A stretch of DNA of 64,000 bases from Neurospora tetraspora (GCF_033439725.1 NW_026944389.1:682001-746000), one strand, 5' to 3'; shown: positions 36,694 through 50,089, counted from the stretch's first letter. Numbers and translations: made by a program. Notes: a model not told the origin generated them from the sequence alone.

Positions 36694-37669
36694 CTACCTC
36701 CTTATAAAAAAAGCTCTAGAGCTTTAAAATCTATATATATATAAAATAATAAATTATCCTTCAATCCCCGTCTTTAAGCTCCTCTATCCGTAATTCTATC
36801 CGTAATTAAAACGTTTATTTAAATCCCCCCGCTCATAGCTCCCAAATCCTCCTTATATCCCTAATTTTACCCAGTTTCCAATTATCGTCTCCTTATTAAT
36901 ATATCCCTACTTCTAATTTGCTTACTATATTCTTCGTAGGGAGCCTCCTCTCCTAATATATTTCTAATAATTTACTAAAAATCTATTCAAAAATATCGTT
37001 TATGTTCCTTATATCCTCTATTAATAATTCTTTTATTAGTTAGTTAAGGTTCTCCCTTATTAATTAATTAATTAATAGAACGGGCGTAATATTTTCCGCG
37101 AATAAATTAATCTACTCCTTTAAATTTATTATATATTTAGAGTGCTTTAATATCGTAAGCGCCATAGGTACTAAGGCGGGTCGCAATACTAACACCGGCA
37201 AATAGGGTACTAGAATAATAGTAGTAATAAAATAGGGCGCTAGGGCAGGCGGTACAATCGTTATTAACAGGTAGAGTACTAAAGCGGGCGGCGCTCTCCC
37301 TTATAGTATAGCTTAAATTTCTAATTATTATTTAATTCTGAATAAAATTAGCGTATTAGAGTAATTACTATAGAAAGGTTTAATAGCCTCCCTTATATTA
37401 ATTATATTAACTAACGGTTCTTTAGTTAAATTATAATCAATTTATACAATTATATAAAATTAAGAGTAATTACCTCCCTTCTATCGGTATACTAGAAATT
37501 AATCGAATTCCTATTTAACAACTTCTTCGTAGTTATCGGTTTTCGTTATTACCCTACCTTCGTTAACCTTTACATCCTTTTAAATATCGGCTTAGCCAAG
37601 TAAACCTTCCTTAAAAAATTTAATTATTAATACGTAGAATATTAGTAAATACTTTATATTAATAGGTAG

Positions 37670-40600
37670 TATCACAGAGCGAGGCACTATTAGGTATAGG
37701 GTAAGATATGCGTTATTATACGAAGGGGAGGAAAGGAAAGTGTACGTAGAGGACTGGCTATATAAGCGTAAGCCCTAACCAAACCAATCTGTACACGCGC
37801 ATACGTACAACTACACGTAACTACTATATATAGGCATAGTATATAAAACAATTAATACAATATAAAAATATTACAAGCTAACCCTATAATACCATCCCCC
37901 CTTAAAAAAAACTCTAATAACTTCGAATCTATATATATATATAATAATACTCCAAATTATTTATTCTAAACTCTTCTCGTACCCCTCTAGTAACTTATTA
38001 TAATCTACAAACTCTATCTTTAATATTCGACAAACCCAAATATCTATCAATCCTCTTACTATCCTTATAAACGCTATATCCGATCCCTATTCCTCGTATA
38101 CTATAAATTTAATTGAAGGTACTATTATAATTGTAACTATATCGGGCAACGGCTTTATAACGTTAATAATGGTAGCAATTTAATATTAAACAACGCGGGC
38201 AAACCGGCGCTTCGGAAGTACTGGGGGCACTAGAATGGTAACTAGTACTGGAACTTATCCGGCCAATATAGCCTCTACGTTTAATAATATAAGCTTATTA
38301 GGGAACTCGTTATAAAAACGCTATAGCATTTCTTCGCAATCGATAATATAATCTTTAAATTCCTAAATAAATTAGTAATCGCCCTTCCATTTAACCTAAT
38401 AATACTAATAGTAATTACCGCCGAACTAAATACAATCAACGAACTTTTCGAAATCTCATTCCTCTCGCTCTTTGTAATTATTCATTCTATCACCCGCCCA
38501 TCATTTACTTTCACATCCAATAATATATTCTATCCCGGGAGGCCTCTACCAATTTATAACCATACTATAAATACGTAGAATATTAATCAATACTTTATGT
38601 TAGCTAGGAGCGTAAAATATACTATATAACTTTCCGTTCGTATAATATAAAAAGGGCCCTCCTATTATAAGTAAAGCTTTAAATACGGACGACCATTAAC
38701 GAAATCTATCATATTCAATAAAACTAAATTGTCGGAATAATATTTAAGGGAATCTATACGCTTCTTATTAATGTTATCTTGGTACTACTCCTAAATATAA
38801 GGAATCTATAAAGTTACGAAATCCCAAATTTATTAAAAATAGTCCGCTAACTTTAAGATTTTATAATACTCCTTTAATTAAGCTAGGGAAAAGTCTAAAG
38901 GTAATAGAATATAGGGTTCGGTACCTATCCGTAAATAATAACTATAATTTATGAAGATGGGGAATATACCTATTAACGATAATATAGCATTATTATTAAC
39001 GAACTCTATAATTAATAACCACTTTACCCAATCCATTTATACCCGATTAATATAGAACTATAAAAAATATTCTATTTTAACGTTAATATATTCTATCTAA
39101 ATGTTAATTTAAAAATAGAAAGCGGATATTAATTTATAAATAATAAATAACCTTTTACAAAGGGTGAACTAAAAACGTAATATAAATTAAATATTTCTAT
39201 TAGATAAAACGCTATCTAGTAAACTATAAATTAAATAAATCCATTCAATAAAGCAATCTACAAATTCCTCCACTTCCAAAATCACTATAAATATATAATA
39301 CTACATTTTAATTAATCGGTCAATAACAACAGTAATATATTGAAAAATCTAATTAAAATAAATACTTCCTAGTAACGGAATAACGTAATTAATAAATATA
39401 TCCTTCTATAGTATTAGGGAAACGGCTATAGGCTTAAAGTAACCAGCTAAACCCCGCTTTAACAATTTTATTTTTACATAAAGGAAGTAACTTCTATAGA
39501 AGGTCCTTACATCATTATATATTCCTTCCTAATAAAATTCGTATTATAAGAATTTATATATAATATTACGACCGGAACAACCCGCGCTAAGGGAATTATA
39601 TTAGTAATTAATTAATTAAAATTAGAATTCTTTATTATAAAGGTTGATAATTACCCTATCCCGCTATTTTATAATACCGTTTACGGCGTAACATTCCGAA
39701 AAAGTATGGTAAAAACCCTTTTTAATAATCGGCGGCTATTAGCGTTACGTCTCGTCTATTAAATAAAAAACGAATTCTTATAAGAAAATAAACGTTTTAT
39801 AATTAACGTAAATCAAATTATTAGTAGATTTATTATCGAAATCGTCTATACCTAATAAATAGAGAGAGAAATTAATAACGGGGTCCTCTCTAGAGAAATA
39901 ATTGTCTTCGAATTAAGAAGGGTCTAAAAACGGGCGTTTCTTAATTATAAATCGGTCGTCTTCTACATCGTCGGAGCGGTCGTTTAATTTCCGACTCAAT
40001 ACGTTTAGACAGAGGTTTTTAAAACCTAATATATATTTAATTGAACAATTTAACCGAAATAAGAATCAGGACTACCATATATAATATGATATAAATTATT
40101 TATGAGTTATAAAAATTTATAAATTCTTATAATCTGTAAAGATATCGAAAGGCTATTAGGCGCCCTCGAATGCTAGCCTCCACTCCTCTAACGTTTTAAT
40201 AATAACGAGGAATTCTTTACTATAAATATTATAATTATACTCTTACGAAAATATTTAATTAAAAAGTACGCAACTGGGTATAATATTCCGTTATCCCTAT
40301 ATTAGGAAAAGGTACCGCCCGTAACCTAATTTAAAATATTAGTTTTAATAATAGTTTTCTTAATCTAATTGTAAATCCATAAAACGGGGCCTTTCGTAAA
40401 AGCTTCCTTTAATATATTAAAAACTTATTAATAAATATTAATCTAAGTCTAAGCGGCATCTTTCTTAATAAATTTATATAGCGGGGTCGTTATCGTTAAA
40501 AAGTTTCTTATAAAGCGCTAATAGAAATTCGCAAAACCTAAAAAAAATTATAAGGATTTCTTCAATTCCGGAACCGCCTATTTAATAATAGCTTTAACCT

Positions 40601-43600
40601 TTTCCAAATCTATTTCAATACCTCCCAGAGTAATAATTAAACCCAAATATTTCGTACGTATCGTATAGAATTCGTATTTATCAATATCAACACTAAGGCC
40701 AACTTATTCCAAACGGTCGAAAACATCATTAACGTACCGTTTATAATTCTTAATATTATTGGAATAAATAAAAACGTCGTTAAAATAAGTAATCGTATAA
40801 ATATCGAAAATATTATATAAAATATTATTAATATAATTCTAAAAGCGTTTAGCGCACCTTATAAACCAAACGGTACAATTAAAGATTCGAATAGGCCAAA
40901 CCGTATAATAAAAGCAATTAACTATTCGTAGCCTTATTTAACGCAAATATAATTAAAAGCAATAATAATATCGGACTTAATAAAAAATTTAACCCGGCAA
41001 ATAACGTCGAGGGTCTCCTTAATTAATAGTAATAAATAGTAGAACTTTAAAGTTATATTATTAATACCTCTATAATCGATATAAACGTAAATTCCGTCTC
41101 TTAACTTCTTAATAAATAGAACTAAGGAAGAAGCCTCAAATTTGGACGGCCAAATAAACTTCTTAACTAAATCATCGTCAATCTACTTCTTAATAATATT
41201 TAATTCGTTGGGGTTAAACGAATGGCTTCGAACTACTAACGGAGTAATTCCCGGGCGGAATTCAATCTTAAAATCGTAAGACTATATTAAAAGTAATATT
41301 TTAATGCCCTCCTATTTAAGAGAAACTCTATTCGCACGTGGATCCACATTACCTTTTTTAGGTATAACTTAGCCAAACTCTACAATATAAAATTGATAGT
41401 AGTATTAAATTAGTCGTTGAATTTTAACGGATTTTATATAGTAGGTAGCGTCTTAGCACCTCAAGCGGTATCTAAATCTGCCTAATTTCGGCCTTTTAAT
41501 ATTTTAATAAGTTTAATCTTTTAACTAAATCCTCTTCTTATTTTCCTGATTTCGGGGGTTACGAAACACGTACGCTTATAACTCGAGCTTTATAAGGTAG
41601 AAGAGAAAATAACGAAAATTCCAATATATTTTATAGCCCCCTACGGTAATTTTAACTATACAGAAAAAGATATTAAAGTCAACGTTTTTGTCCACGTGCG
41701 AATATAGTTTTCTCCACGTGCGAGTAGAGTTTCTCCTATTTAAACGTCTTAATATAATACTAATATTAAGAAAGGAGTTTTATTTTAATTTACTCGTCAG
41801 TCTTTAGTAATTTATTAACTTTTTCGTAAAACTTCGTTACGTTTTCGGATATAATTTTATTTAAAGATATACTATTTGTCGCAAAATACTCGTGAATAAC
41901 GGCCTCGCAACGTAAGAAATCCCTCTTTATCCTTAAAAACGGTATTGAATTAATAAATCTTATAGCGTAGAAGGTTTCTTTATCTTTAATCTCGGCTAAG
42001 CTGTCGATTTATCTATAGAAGTTACTACCGAATAAATACTTATACTTCCTTCCTCTTCCTATTAGCACTTCTATTATTATTTCTTCGGATACTCTATCGC
42101 TTATTCTTCTAAAATGTAAAACGCTTCCTTCTCTCTCTATTTTAATTTAATCCTCCTTATTTATCCTCTTAATATTCTCTACTATTTAAGCCCTTCTTAT
42201 ATAAATAATTTATAATTTATACTTTTTAACCAACTAACTAAAGGTTGCTACTAATAATTCTCTAATATTATTAAAATTAATAGGGCCGCGGGGTATACTA
42301 TAAACGTAGACTGGTGTATAGAATAATTAATGTTATTAATACGGATACTTCTAACTTACCTGGTAAGGAACTAGAAAAATATAGGGAATTCTAAAGCTGG
42401 GTACGGTTAAAATTATTAAAATTTACCTTAATCGGCTGAGACTCTTACTAATAAGTATAGTACCTAAATAATTAACTACTTAATATTTAAAATAATTAAA
42501 CCTCTAACGGGCGATTTTCCTTATAATCGTAGAAATAGAAATATAGCGCGCAATATTAGTTTAGGAGCCGTACGTATAATCGAATTTAAATTCCCCTTCG
42601 AAGGTAGGCTCCCCCTCCTCTAAAACCTCTTTATAAGAAGCCTTCTTATAAATAAGAACTAAGTAAGTACTTAATATATTAAATAAAGGAATAATATAAC
42701 TACCCCCAAATTTTAAAGGGGCGTGGTATATATAATTAAGGGCGCCTTTTAAGAAGTAGCTTCTCAATTTATATACTAAGGTACAGTATAGGGAATCGTA
42801 AGGCTAAAAAATACTTAGGGGGTAATAAACAGACTAAAGGTAATTGAAAATAATTGGGTTATCGTCTACTAAATCGTAAATTAATAAATTAATAACTTCG
42901 TAATAGAATCCAGCCTACATTATCAATCTAAAAAAATAGGTAATATTACCTTTAACTAGGCCTTTATTAGTAAAATAGAAGATCTTTAATATTCTCAACT
43001 TATAATAAAGAAATTGATACTAATAAATAAAATGTCTATTAATGAAATTAAAAGCGGTATAACCGCTATTAATTAAAGTAAAATAATATAATTTATATAA
43101 TTTGTTAAATAAATAAATAAAGAAATTCAATAAATTAAAATATTTATAACGGCTATCTATAAAAGGTCTATACATTTCGACTATATTTAATTATACAAAG
43201 ATATTCACCTTCTCTCCTCCTAATTTTATAAACTTATACTTTTCATCGTAATTTAATTTGAAATACATATTTCCCTACTAACCAACGACGCTATTTTTAT
43301 TACCCTAGATAGGGCTAACGAAACCAAATTAATAAACGGGGATCGAATAAGCGGGGGTTGGGGTATTTTAATAATCTTAAGTAATTATAAAAGCTATACT
43401 TATAATATTAACCTAATAATTTTTAACCGAATAGTATTAACCGTACTACTATTAGCTATAGTTATATTAACCCTATTAAAAAACGGCGTTACTTCTTCTA
43501 CTACCGCCTCTATTGCCTCTACCTCCTCCGCAACCTCTGCCTCTACTATAGAATGGACAAACCTCCTCCCTAAAATTAATATTAATATAATATATAATTA

Positions 43601-45468
43601 AAAAATAAGCCTAACGGCCGTAGCAAGTATAAGCGCCTATTTATATATAATAATCGAAAACCTCCTAGGAGATTATATTGCGTAAAATAATATTAGTAGT
43701 AAATATTTTATCAATATTAATATCTATCATAATACCGCTTTAATTAATAAATGTATTTATAATAGAAGTAAAAACAATCTTCAATTTATAGAAAACGTTA
43801 GGGAAATTATCGTAATAAATACTATCCTCGAAATTCTAAGCGAAGCCCTAGGTAGTTTTAAACTATTTTATATAATTATTATTAATAAATTAAGGGTATT
43901 AAAAAGCGAAAACAGCCCGGACCTCTTCAATAATCTTACTACGGAAATAATAAACTTTTATAGTATTATCGAATTTATAACGATTAACGAATAAAGTAAA
44001 TTAATTTTCGAAAACTTATTAATATATATCCTTAATTAATTTTAATTCGTTTAATTCGTAGCGAAAATAAATAATAAAGTCGACATCATCGTACTTAATA
44101 TCGAATTCGGCGAAAAAGTCTATTACAATCTTTTATTTCTATTTAGTATTATCAGTAAAATACTCGAAAATCGTAATCAAGTCCGATTTAATAATAGAAA
44201 AAGGCGTACCCTCTAAAGATTTAACGATATATAAAAAACGCTTAACTTCAAACGTAAAATAAACGGCCTTATCGATCTAATATAATTTAATTTTTATACG
44301 CCAAACGTAATAATATTCTATACATTCTAAAAAAGTATTACCTTTAGTATTAAATAGCGGGATATACGAATAGGACGATACCGACCGGCGGTTACTGGTA
44401 ATTATAATTAATATACTAAATTTATTCATGGGGCCGGGGTTATTAGAAACAGTATTATAGTTACTAAAAATTTTAGATTAGGTCGTAAAATTAGTAATAT
44501 TAATTTACTTTAATTAATTACAGAAATCGTTAATAGCCTTAACGTACTTCTCGTATTATTTTTAAAAAGCAATATTAATATTATTCGTAAAATCAGTAAA
44601 TAAATACTTTAAAACGGCGATTTCTTTATATAATTTATTAATTTTAAATTTATATTAAAGAACCGTAGTAGCTAAATTATTATTAAACTTAGTAACTTCC
44701 TTTTAAAACTCCTCCAATTCTTCTTCGGCTCTTTAAGCGCAGTCGACAATTTTAATAATATTATTATAAATTAAATGATTCAAAGTAATAATTACGTCGT
44801 AAAAGACGGAGATAATTGCGAAAGTAAAGGCGTATTCTATAATTAAAATCGAAGGAAGGCCAGTAAAAGGATTATTATTAAAATTTATAAATACCTGTAC
44901 ATAATTATCGTAAATTGCTTAATTTACAGGATTACAAATTTAGAGAACTTTAATTATAATAACAATAATAAAATTATTTATAATAACCAAGACGTCCGAT
45001 ATTAATTACTAAATCAATTATAACGGCAGTAATCTCTTATAATTACCGTCTTAGAAGTAGGAAGGGGAAGGAGTACTAGATACTTAATTAAATAACTCCT
45101 AACTCGGACTTAGTAATATTAAAGTCGAATTTTATACTTATCCTATTAATAAGGGCCCAAATCTTCAAAGTCGTAATATACGATCGTAATTAATTAATTA
45201 ATTTCTCCTTTAAACGCGCGTAGCGTAATAGTAAAGTATAATAACCTATTATGGGGCGAAGTACTATTAAGTATAGGGTAAACTATATATTATTATACGA
45301 AGGGGAAGAAAAGAAGGTATACGTAGAGGACTGGCTATATAAACGTAAGCTCTAACCAAGCTAGTCCGTATACGCGCACACGTACAACTACACGTAACTA
45401 CTATATATAGGCATAGTATATAAGGCAGTCAATGCAATATAAGAATATTATAGGCTAACCCTATAATA
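37670..45468 (-). mobile_element. Ty3/gypsy LTR retrotransposon fossil, full length, RIP-mutated
   Basis: A 7.8 kb element with two 222 bp LTRs (37670-37891 and 45247-45468) and a 5 bp target-site duplication GGTAG (37665-37669 and 45469-45473). It reads on the minus strand. The 5' LTR is at the right, a gag-like region lies at about 43-45.2 kb, protease/reverse transcriptase-like regions at about 40.2-42 kb with the RT active-site region near 40.77 kb, RNase H and integrase-like regions at about 38.6-40.2 kb, and a polypurine tract next to the left LTR. It looks structurally whole but is broken throughout by RIP-type changes. It is the youngest layer of the nest. Confidence 0.85.
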
Positions 45469-48400
45469 GGTAGTACGAATTTAATATCGTATAATTTAGC
45501 CTAATCGATTTTAAAAGGGTCCTCTTACCGAAAATATAATTTATTATATAAGCGGCCTTTAATAAGGTTAATTATATTCAATATAATTAAGTTCCTAGCC
45601 TAGTATTTAGGTACGTTCGATGGTTTCTTATTAACGTTAAATTTATAATAGTTTTATACTTTTTTAATTAAAATTTGAATATAGTTTTAGATAGCCTCGA
45701 AGTAGGCTAATAGTTCGTTAATTTTTAAGTATTCTTTCTATTAAATTAAGGATAATTATAATATTATAATTAAAAATAGTTTAATACCTATTCGAAAGTA
45801 GAAACTATAATTAGTAAAGAACGGGATTATTCCTATAGTTTCTAATATTATATTATTACCCGTAAACTCCATTAAGGGGAACTAACGAACTTAGTCCGTT
45901 TGCGCTTAATTTATAAATATCTATAAATATTATTCTATTTCTACGTTAATACATTCTATTTAAATATTTATTTAGGGGTAGAAAATAGAATTTAATAATC
46001 TTTTAATTGCTAATCTTTTGCAAATCATAGCTTAGAATATTAATATAAACTAGGAGCCTCTATCTAATACTACGGTATTAGGAAGGCTATAGAAGGTATA
46101 TATATAATTAATAAAATAATCGGTAAATTCGTCTATTTTTATATTTTCGGTAGCGATATAGTATCGTATTTTAGTAAGGCGATTTATTACGATAGTAATA
46201 TATTTAAATTTTTAGCCTCAATAAAAATTCTCTGGGAGGGGTAAAATATAGTCGGTATTAATATTATATTAAAGTACGAAGGCGGCTAGTATTGACTTCA
46301 AATAGCTAGCCTTAACTCGTTATAATACTTTCGTTTTCGAGCAAGCGAAATATCCTTTATAATAAGCTTTAACGGCCTTTACTATACCTAACTAATATTA
46401 ATATTTATTTATCTATACCTAAGTCTTATTTTTACTGAAATACCCTACCGTTAACGAAGAATAAATATAGTAAATAATTTATAAATAAGTAGCAGTATTA
46501 TTAAAATTAATAAATATTCGTTTTTTATTATAAATTTTACTTCCTATTATTAAATATTCCGCAAATACTACCCGTAATTTCTTTTTAATATAGGGGCGCT
46601 ATTCGGACCAGTTAAAATTTCGAAAATAAATTACCGCCTCTTATATTAATATACATTTAATATAATTATTATTAATAATATCGTTAATAAATTTCTTTAA
46701 CTCCTCTAAAATATTTAGTACTAATAAAAATACCTCCTCATTTACTTCTATATTGATAATAATATTAAACAAAGTTTTTAAATAACCTTCTTCAAAGCAG
46801 GCGGGGTTAATAAAATTATAATTCCTTACCTCTAAACGGTAATTATTTATATTTAACGGGACGTCCTCCGGCTTCCTACTTAAAACATTAAAGCGTAAAT
46901 TCTTCGAACTGGGGGTATAGCGGATTAAAAAATCGAAACGGAATAAAAATTATAATTATCGTATATAGCGCGGAATTAACTATTTATTCGTAGTAAAAAT
47001 CTTTAAATTCTTATAATCTATTAGAATATTAAACGGTTATTACGCACCTTCGAACTCTAGCCTCTACTCTTCTAATACTTTAATAATAACTAATAATTCT
47101 TTATTATAAATATCGTAATTATATTCCTAAGCGGTATATTATAACGAAAAATAGGCTACCAAGTATAAAATTCTATCGTTACTATATTATAATAGGGTAC
47201 TACTAAAAACTTAATTAAAAGCGTCGGTTTTAACAATTATCTTCTTTAATTAATTATATATATATAAAGTAAATCCGCTATTAAAAACTATTTTCAAAAT
47301 TTCGAAAGTAATTTATTAAATTAGGGTCCAATCTTATTCTATATCCTTTTTTATAAAGTTGTAGAGTGGTACCGCTATTAATAAAAATCCTTTAATAAAA
47401 CGATAATAGAAGTTAGTAGAGCCTAAAAAACTTTATAAGAATTTCTTAAAGGTAAAGGGTTACTAATTTATAATAATTTTAATTTTCTCTAGATTTATTT
47501 CAAAACTTCCTAATATAATAATTAACCTATAAGTATTTAATCTTCTTAATATAAAATTCGTACTTATTAATATCTACCCATAAAGTAACTTTAATTAACC
47601 ATTCGAATACATCGTTAATGTACTTGTCATATTCTACTTCATTATTAAAAAAAACTAAAATATTATTTAAATATACTATTATATATATATATCGAAAATA
47701 TTATATAGAATATCGTTTATATAATTCTAAAAGGTACTAGGGGTACTTTAAAGCCTAAAAGGATATACTAAGGACTTAAATTATAAAAGTCCTTAGTTAT
47801 AATACCAAAAGAGATTTTAAAATTAAAGTTTCTCTTAATTTCCTTATTATATTAAAATTAGTAATTATTTACCTAAATAATATAAAGATTCGACCTTATA
47901 ACTATAAAGAATTCTAGGAACTATAGGTCTAGCTTATTTATTCTAATAATTCTTCTAATAATATAGAAGGGTATAGCCGCTTTTTAATAAAAATTTCAAT
48001 TATACTAATTATAATTAGTTTTGTTAGGGGGCTTAAAAATATTAATAAATTTATTTCGGGCAAACTTCTTTACTTTATAATTATTAAAAATAGTAGATTT
48101 ATTAAGATTATTATATTATTCGTATAAATTAATACTTTTAATAAAATTAATTTCCCGGTAATTATTTCCAACGGTTTTAAATATTTAGTAATTTGGTGTA
48201 GTTTTTTTAATATTTAGGTTAGAGAAGGTTTTAACCTCTATACGCTAGTCTAATTTTTTAATTATATAATTATAGTAGTCGTGCTTATAATAAAAGCTAT
48301 GAAGTTTAGTGGTAATAAATAGGGTAGCCTCCTTATCCTTTTTAATTTCTTTAGTTTCTCTAGCGGGAACCTCCCTTTAGTAGTTAGTAATATTAGGTTC

Positions 48401-48605
48401 TACTAGTTCGGTTAGCTAAGGAATGCGGTTATTTAGGTTGATATACTTTTAAAGACCTAAGTCTTAAGTTATGGAAATAAAAGTATCTTTTTAAGCCGGC
48501 TAGTCCTTAGGGCCGTTAAGGGCAACGCTATTGATTTTAATTGTAGATATTATTAGTAATCATTTAGTCAGTTGTCGTTACTGGCGATAGCTTCAATGGT
48601 CGAAT

Positions 48606-48784
48606 TAATAAGACTTTTAATTGTAATATTATTAGTAATAATCGATATAGGGTTTAACGTGGCTTGATTGTGTGTTTGTGTAAGATTGGCTCTGCAGACT
48701 CGAAGCTCTAGCATCTGGATAAATCCCGCATATCCCAGCCCAACTGGGCACGTGCACGCCCAGTGGATCCCCTGGCCTCTAACA
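48606..48784 (-). repeat. Right LTR (5' LTR) of the copia fossil
   Basis: It aligns with 32914-33093. Here the outer (right) part is GC-normal and the inner (left) part is AT-shifted, the mirror image of the other LTR. It ends 252 bases before the NLR start codon. Confidence 0.82.
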
Positions 48785-49036
48785 GGAACCCCTCCTAGAG
48801 GCGAGGCCGCGGGGGAATCGTGAGGAGGGCATCCCCGAGGACATTCACGATTCCCCCGAGGACATTAACGATTCCCCCGAGGATATTCACGATTCCCCCG
48901 AGAACATTCACAATTCCCCCGAGGACATTCACGATCCCCGAGGACATCCATCTACCAGACAATCTTTTCAACACACCACACATCTCCGTCGAGGGAGCCT
49001 GGAGAAAGCAGCAAAACCCACAGGGAACCGCACGCA
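48785..49036. promoter_or_regulatory. Promoter/leader of the NLR gene, squeezed against the LTR
   Basis: Only 252 bases lie between the right end of the copia LTR and the NLR start codon. They include the 21 bp tandem repeats and no clear TATA box. The original promoter may have been displaced or cut off by the retroelement. Confidence 0.5.
48837..48940. repeat. Five tandem copies of a 21 bp unit (GAGGACATTCACGATTCCCCC)
   Basis: Units start at 48837, 48858, 48879, 48900 and 48921 (the last is slightly short). They differ by one or two bases each. They lie in the presumed 5' UTR or promoter of the NLR gene. A reverse-complement piece of the unit (GGGGGAATCGTGAGG) is at 48811-48825. Confidence 0.85.
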
Positions 49037-49616
49037 ATGGGTCTTTTCCACCGAAGCCGTGATAAAGACAGTCCTCAGGCCGTACCGAAGCACCGTTTCG
49101 GATTTCGCAAATCCTTCAAAAAGTTAACGGGCGCCAAATCCACGTCACTCGCTCCTGAACCGCTCGTCGCTTCTGTCCTTCGCCAAAGCAATGCATCCAA
49201 ACCCTCGCCCCGCACCTCCATCATCAACGACACATCTGCGTCTCTCGAGGGATCCGCGGCCGCCAGTGAAAGCATCACCACAATCCCCCCATGCCGTCAA
49301 GTTCAGGTGGCAGATGGCGAGTCAATCCCATCAGGAAAAGACGCCAGAACCGGTGACCCGGTGGTGCCAACAGAGGAATTGAGTAACCTCCATCTTGACC
49401 GAATGGACGGTTCAAGTCTCAAGCACAGCACTGGGGACCACTCAGTCAAGGCCGCCGAGTCAAATGACATCCCTTGCCAGGAGATCACAAGCACGCCCAA
49501 GACTCTATGGGACCGAGCATACGACGCTCTTCGATCATCCAACGATCCCGACAAGTCGGGCTTGGTTGCCGATTACGAGAGAAAAGTTCTCCATGAATTA
49601 AAATCCAATGTGTCAG

Positions 49617-50089
49617 GTGAGGGTTTCCATTGAGCTACACTCCACGCACGCCCAAAAACTCCCCAGGTACGCCCATTTTCCGAGGTGCCAGAAGGCAAAG
49701 GAACTATACTCGCGCTTTTACTTCTAAAGTAACCCATAATACAATTTTCTTAAGCCTACTCTAAGCCCCTATTATTTTTTTCTCCCTTTAAAATAGTTTT
49801 CTTTAGTCGTATTTCGCAATCCGACTCAAAGAATGATATAAGTATCGAAGACGAAGTACACCGTCTAGTACGCTTCCTCAATAAGACTAAATGAGTTGGA
49901 ATAACGTCATACCGTCTTGGAGAATAGACGGAAAAGGGTATATCGAAGACAAAAGCCAATGCAAATGGAAGTACGGAATCTTTTTTCTTAAGTGTCTTAA
50001 GGGGGTGTACTTGAGGGGGGTACCTGGGGAGTGGCTCTTTCCATCACCTCTCCCTGCATATCAACATGCTAACATCGTCACATTGTTAG
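49617..50089 (+). other. Intron of the NLR gene enlarged by an insertion
   Basis: The intron is 473 bases, far longer than the 70-90 bases of other introns here. Without the inverted-repeat insert (49658-50032) it would be about 98 bases. Branch site GCTAAC lies about 20 bases before the TTGTTAG acceptor. Confidence 0.75.
49658..50032. mobile_element. Small TIR element inside the NLR intron
   Basis: Perfect 13 bp inverted repeats, ACTCCCCAGGTAC (49658-49670) and its complement (50020-50032), bound a 375-base AT-rich segment that appears RIP-mutated. Inside, a plus-strand stretch (about 49840-49960) reads somewhat like a Myb/SANT domain (VRFLNKTK, SWNNVIPSW). No target-site duplication was seen. 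The superfamily is unknown. Confidence 0.6.

Larger units (their letters stand above)
36451..48100 (-). mobile_element. Truncated Ty3/gypsy LTR retrotransposon fossil inside the copia element
   Basis: One LTR is visible at 36451-36693 (243 bp), followed by a purine-rich tract on the minus strand as expected at a 3' LTR. Internal sequence runs 36694-37669 and, after the inserted second gypsy element, from 45474 to roughly 48.0-48.1 kb. It includes integrase-, RNase H- and reverse transcriptase-like regions (RT active-site region near 47.66 kb) that align with the corresponding parts of the inserted element. The 5' LTR and the 5' part of the coding region were not found, so it looks truncated where it meets the copia gag region; the right boundary is approximate. 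It is heavily RIP-mutated with very many breaks. Confidence 0.6.
32914..48784 (-). mobile_element. Ty1/copia LTR retrotransposon fossil, RIP-mutated, interrupted by gypsy elements
   Basis: Terminal direct repeats at 32914-33093 (180 bp) and 48606-48784 (179 bp) begin and end with TG...CA-type inverted ends in their unmutated parts. The element reads on the minus strand. Visible parts are the 5' LTR at the right, a gag-like region at about 48170-48600, integrase-like sequence at about 35.9-36.4 kb, and reverse transcriptase-like sequence with a copia-type YVDD-region block near 34.3 kb. It is thoroughly broken by very many RIP-type changes. No matching target-site duplication is seen (TAGTC left, GGAAC right). 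It is the oldest layer of the nest, because the gypsy elements lie inside it. Its age cannot be read from LTR divergence, which RIP dominates. Confidence 0.75.

Noticed and set aside
42561-42767. 68-codon minus-strand frame inside the LTR island
   Set aside because: A chance open stretch in the RIP-mutated gypsy fossil, not a separate gene.
48820-49062. Plus-strand frame encoding TFTIPPR repeats
   Set aside because: It is the translation of the 21 bp tandem array and overlaps the NLR start in another frame; a small upstream frame is possible but unsupported.
49891-50089. Alternative start of the NACHT reading frame inside the intron
   Set aside because: This open stretch lies in the AT-shifted insertion and intron; splicing from 49616 to 50090 joins two parts of the NACHT_N domain in frame with standard signals.
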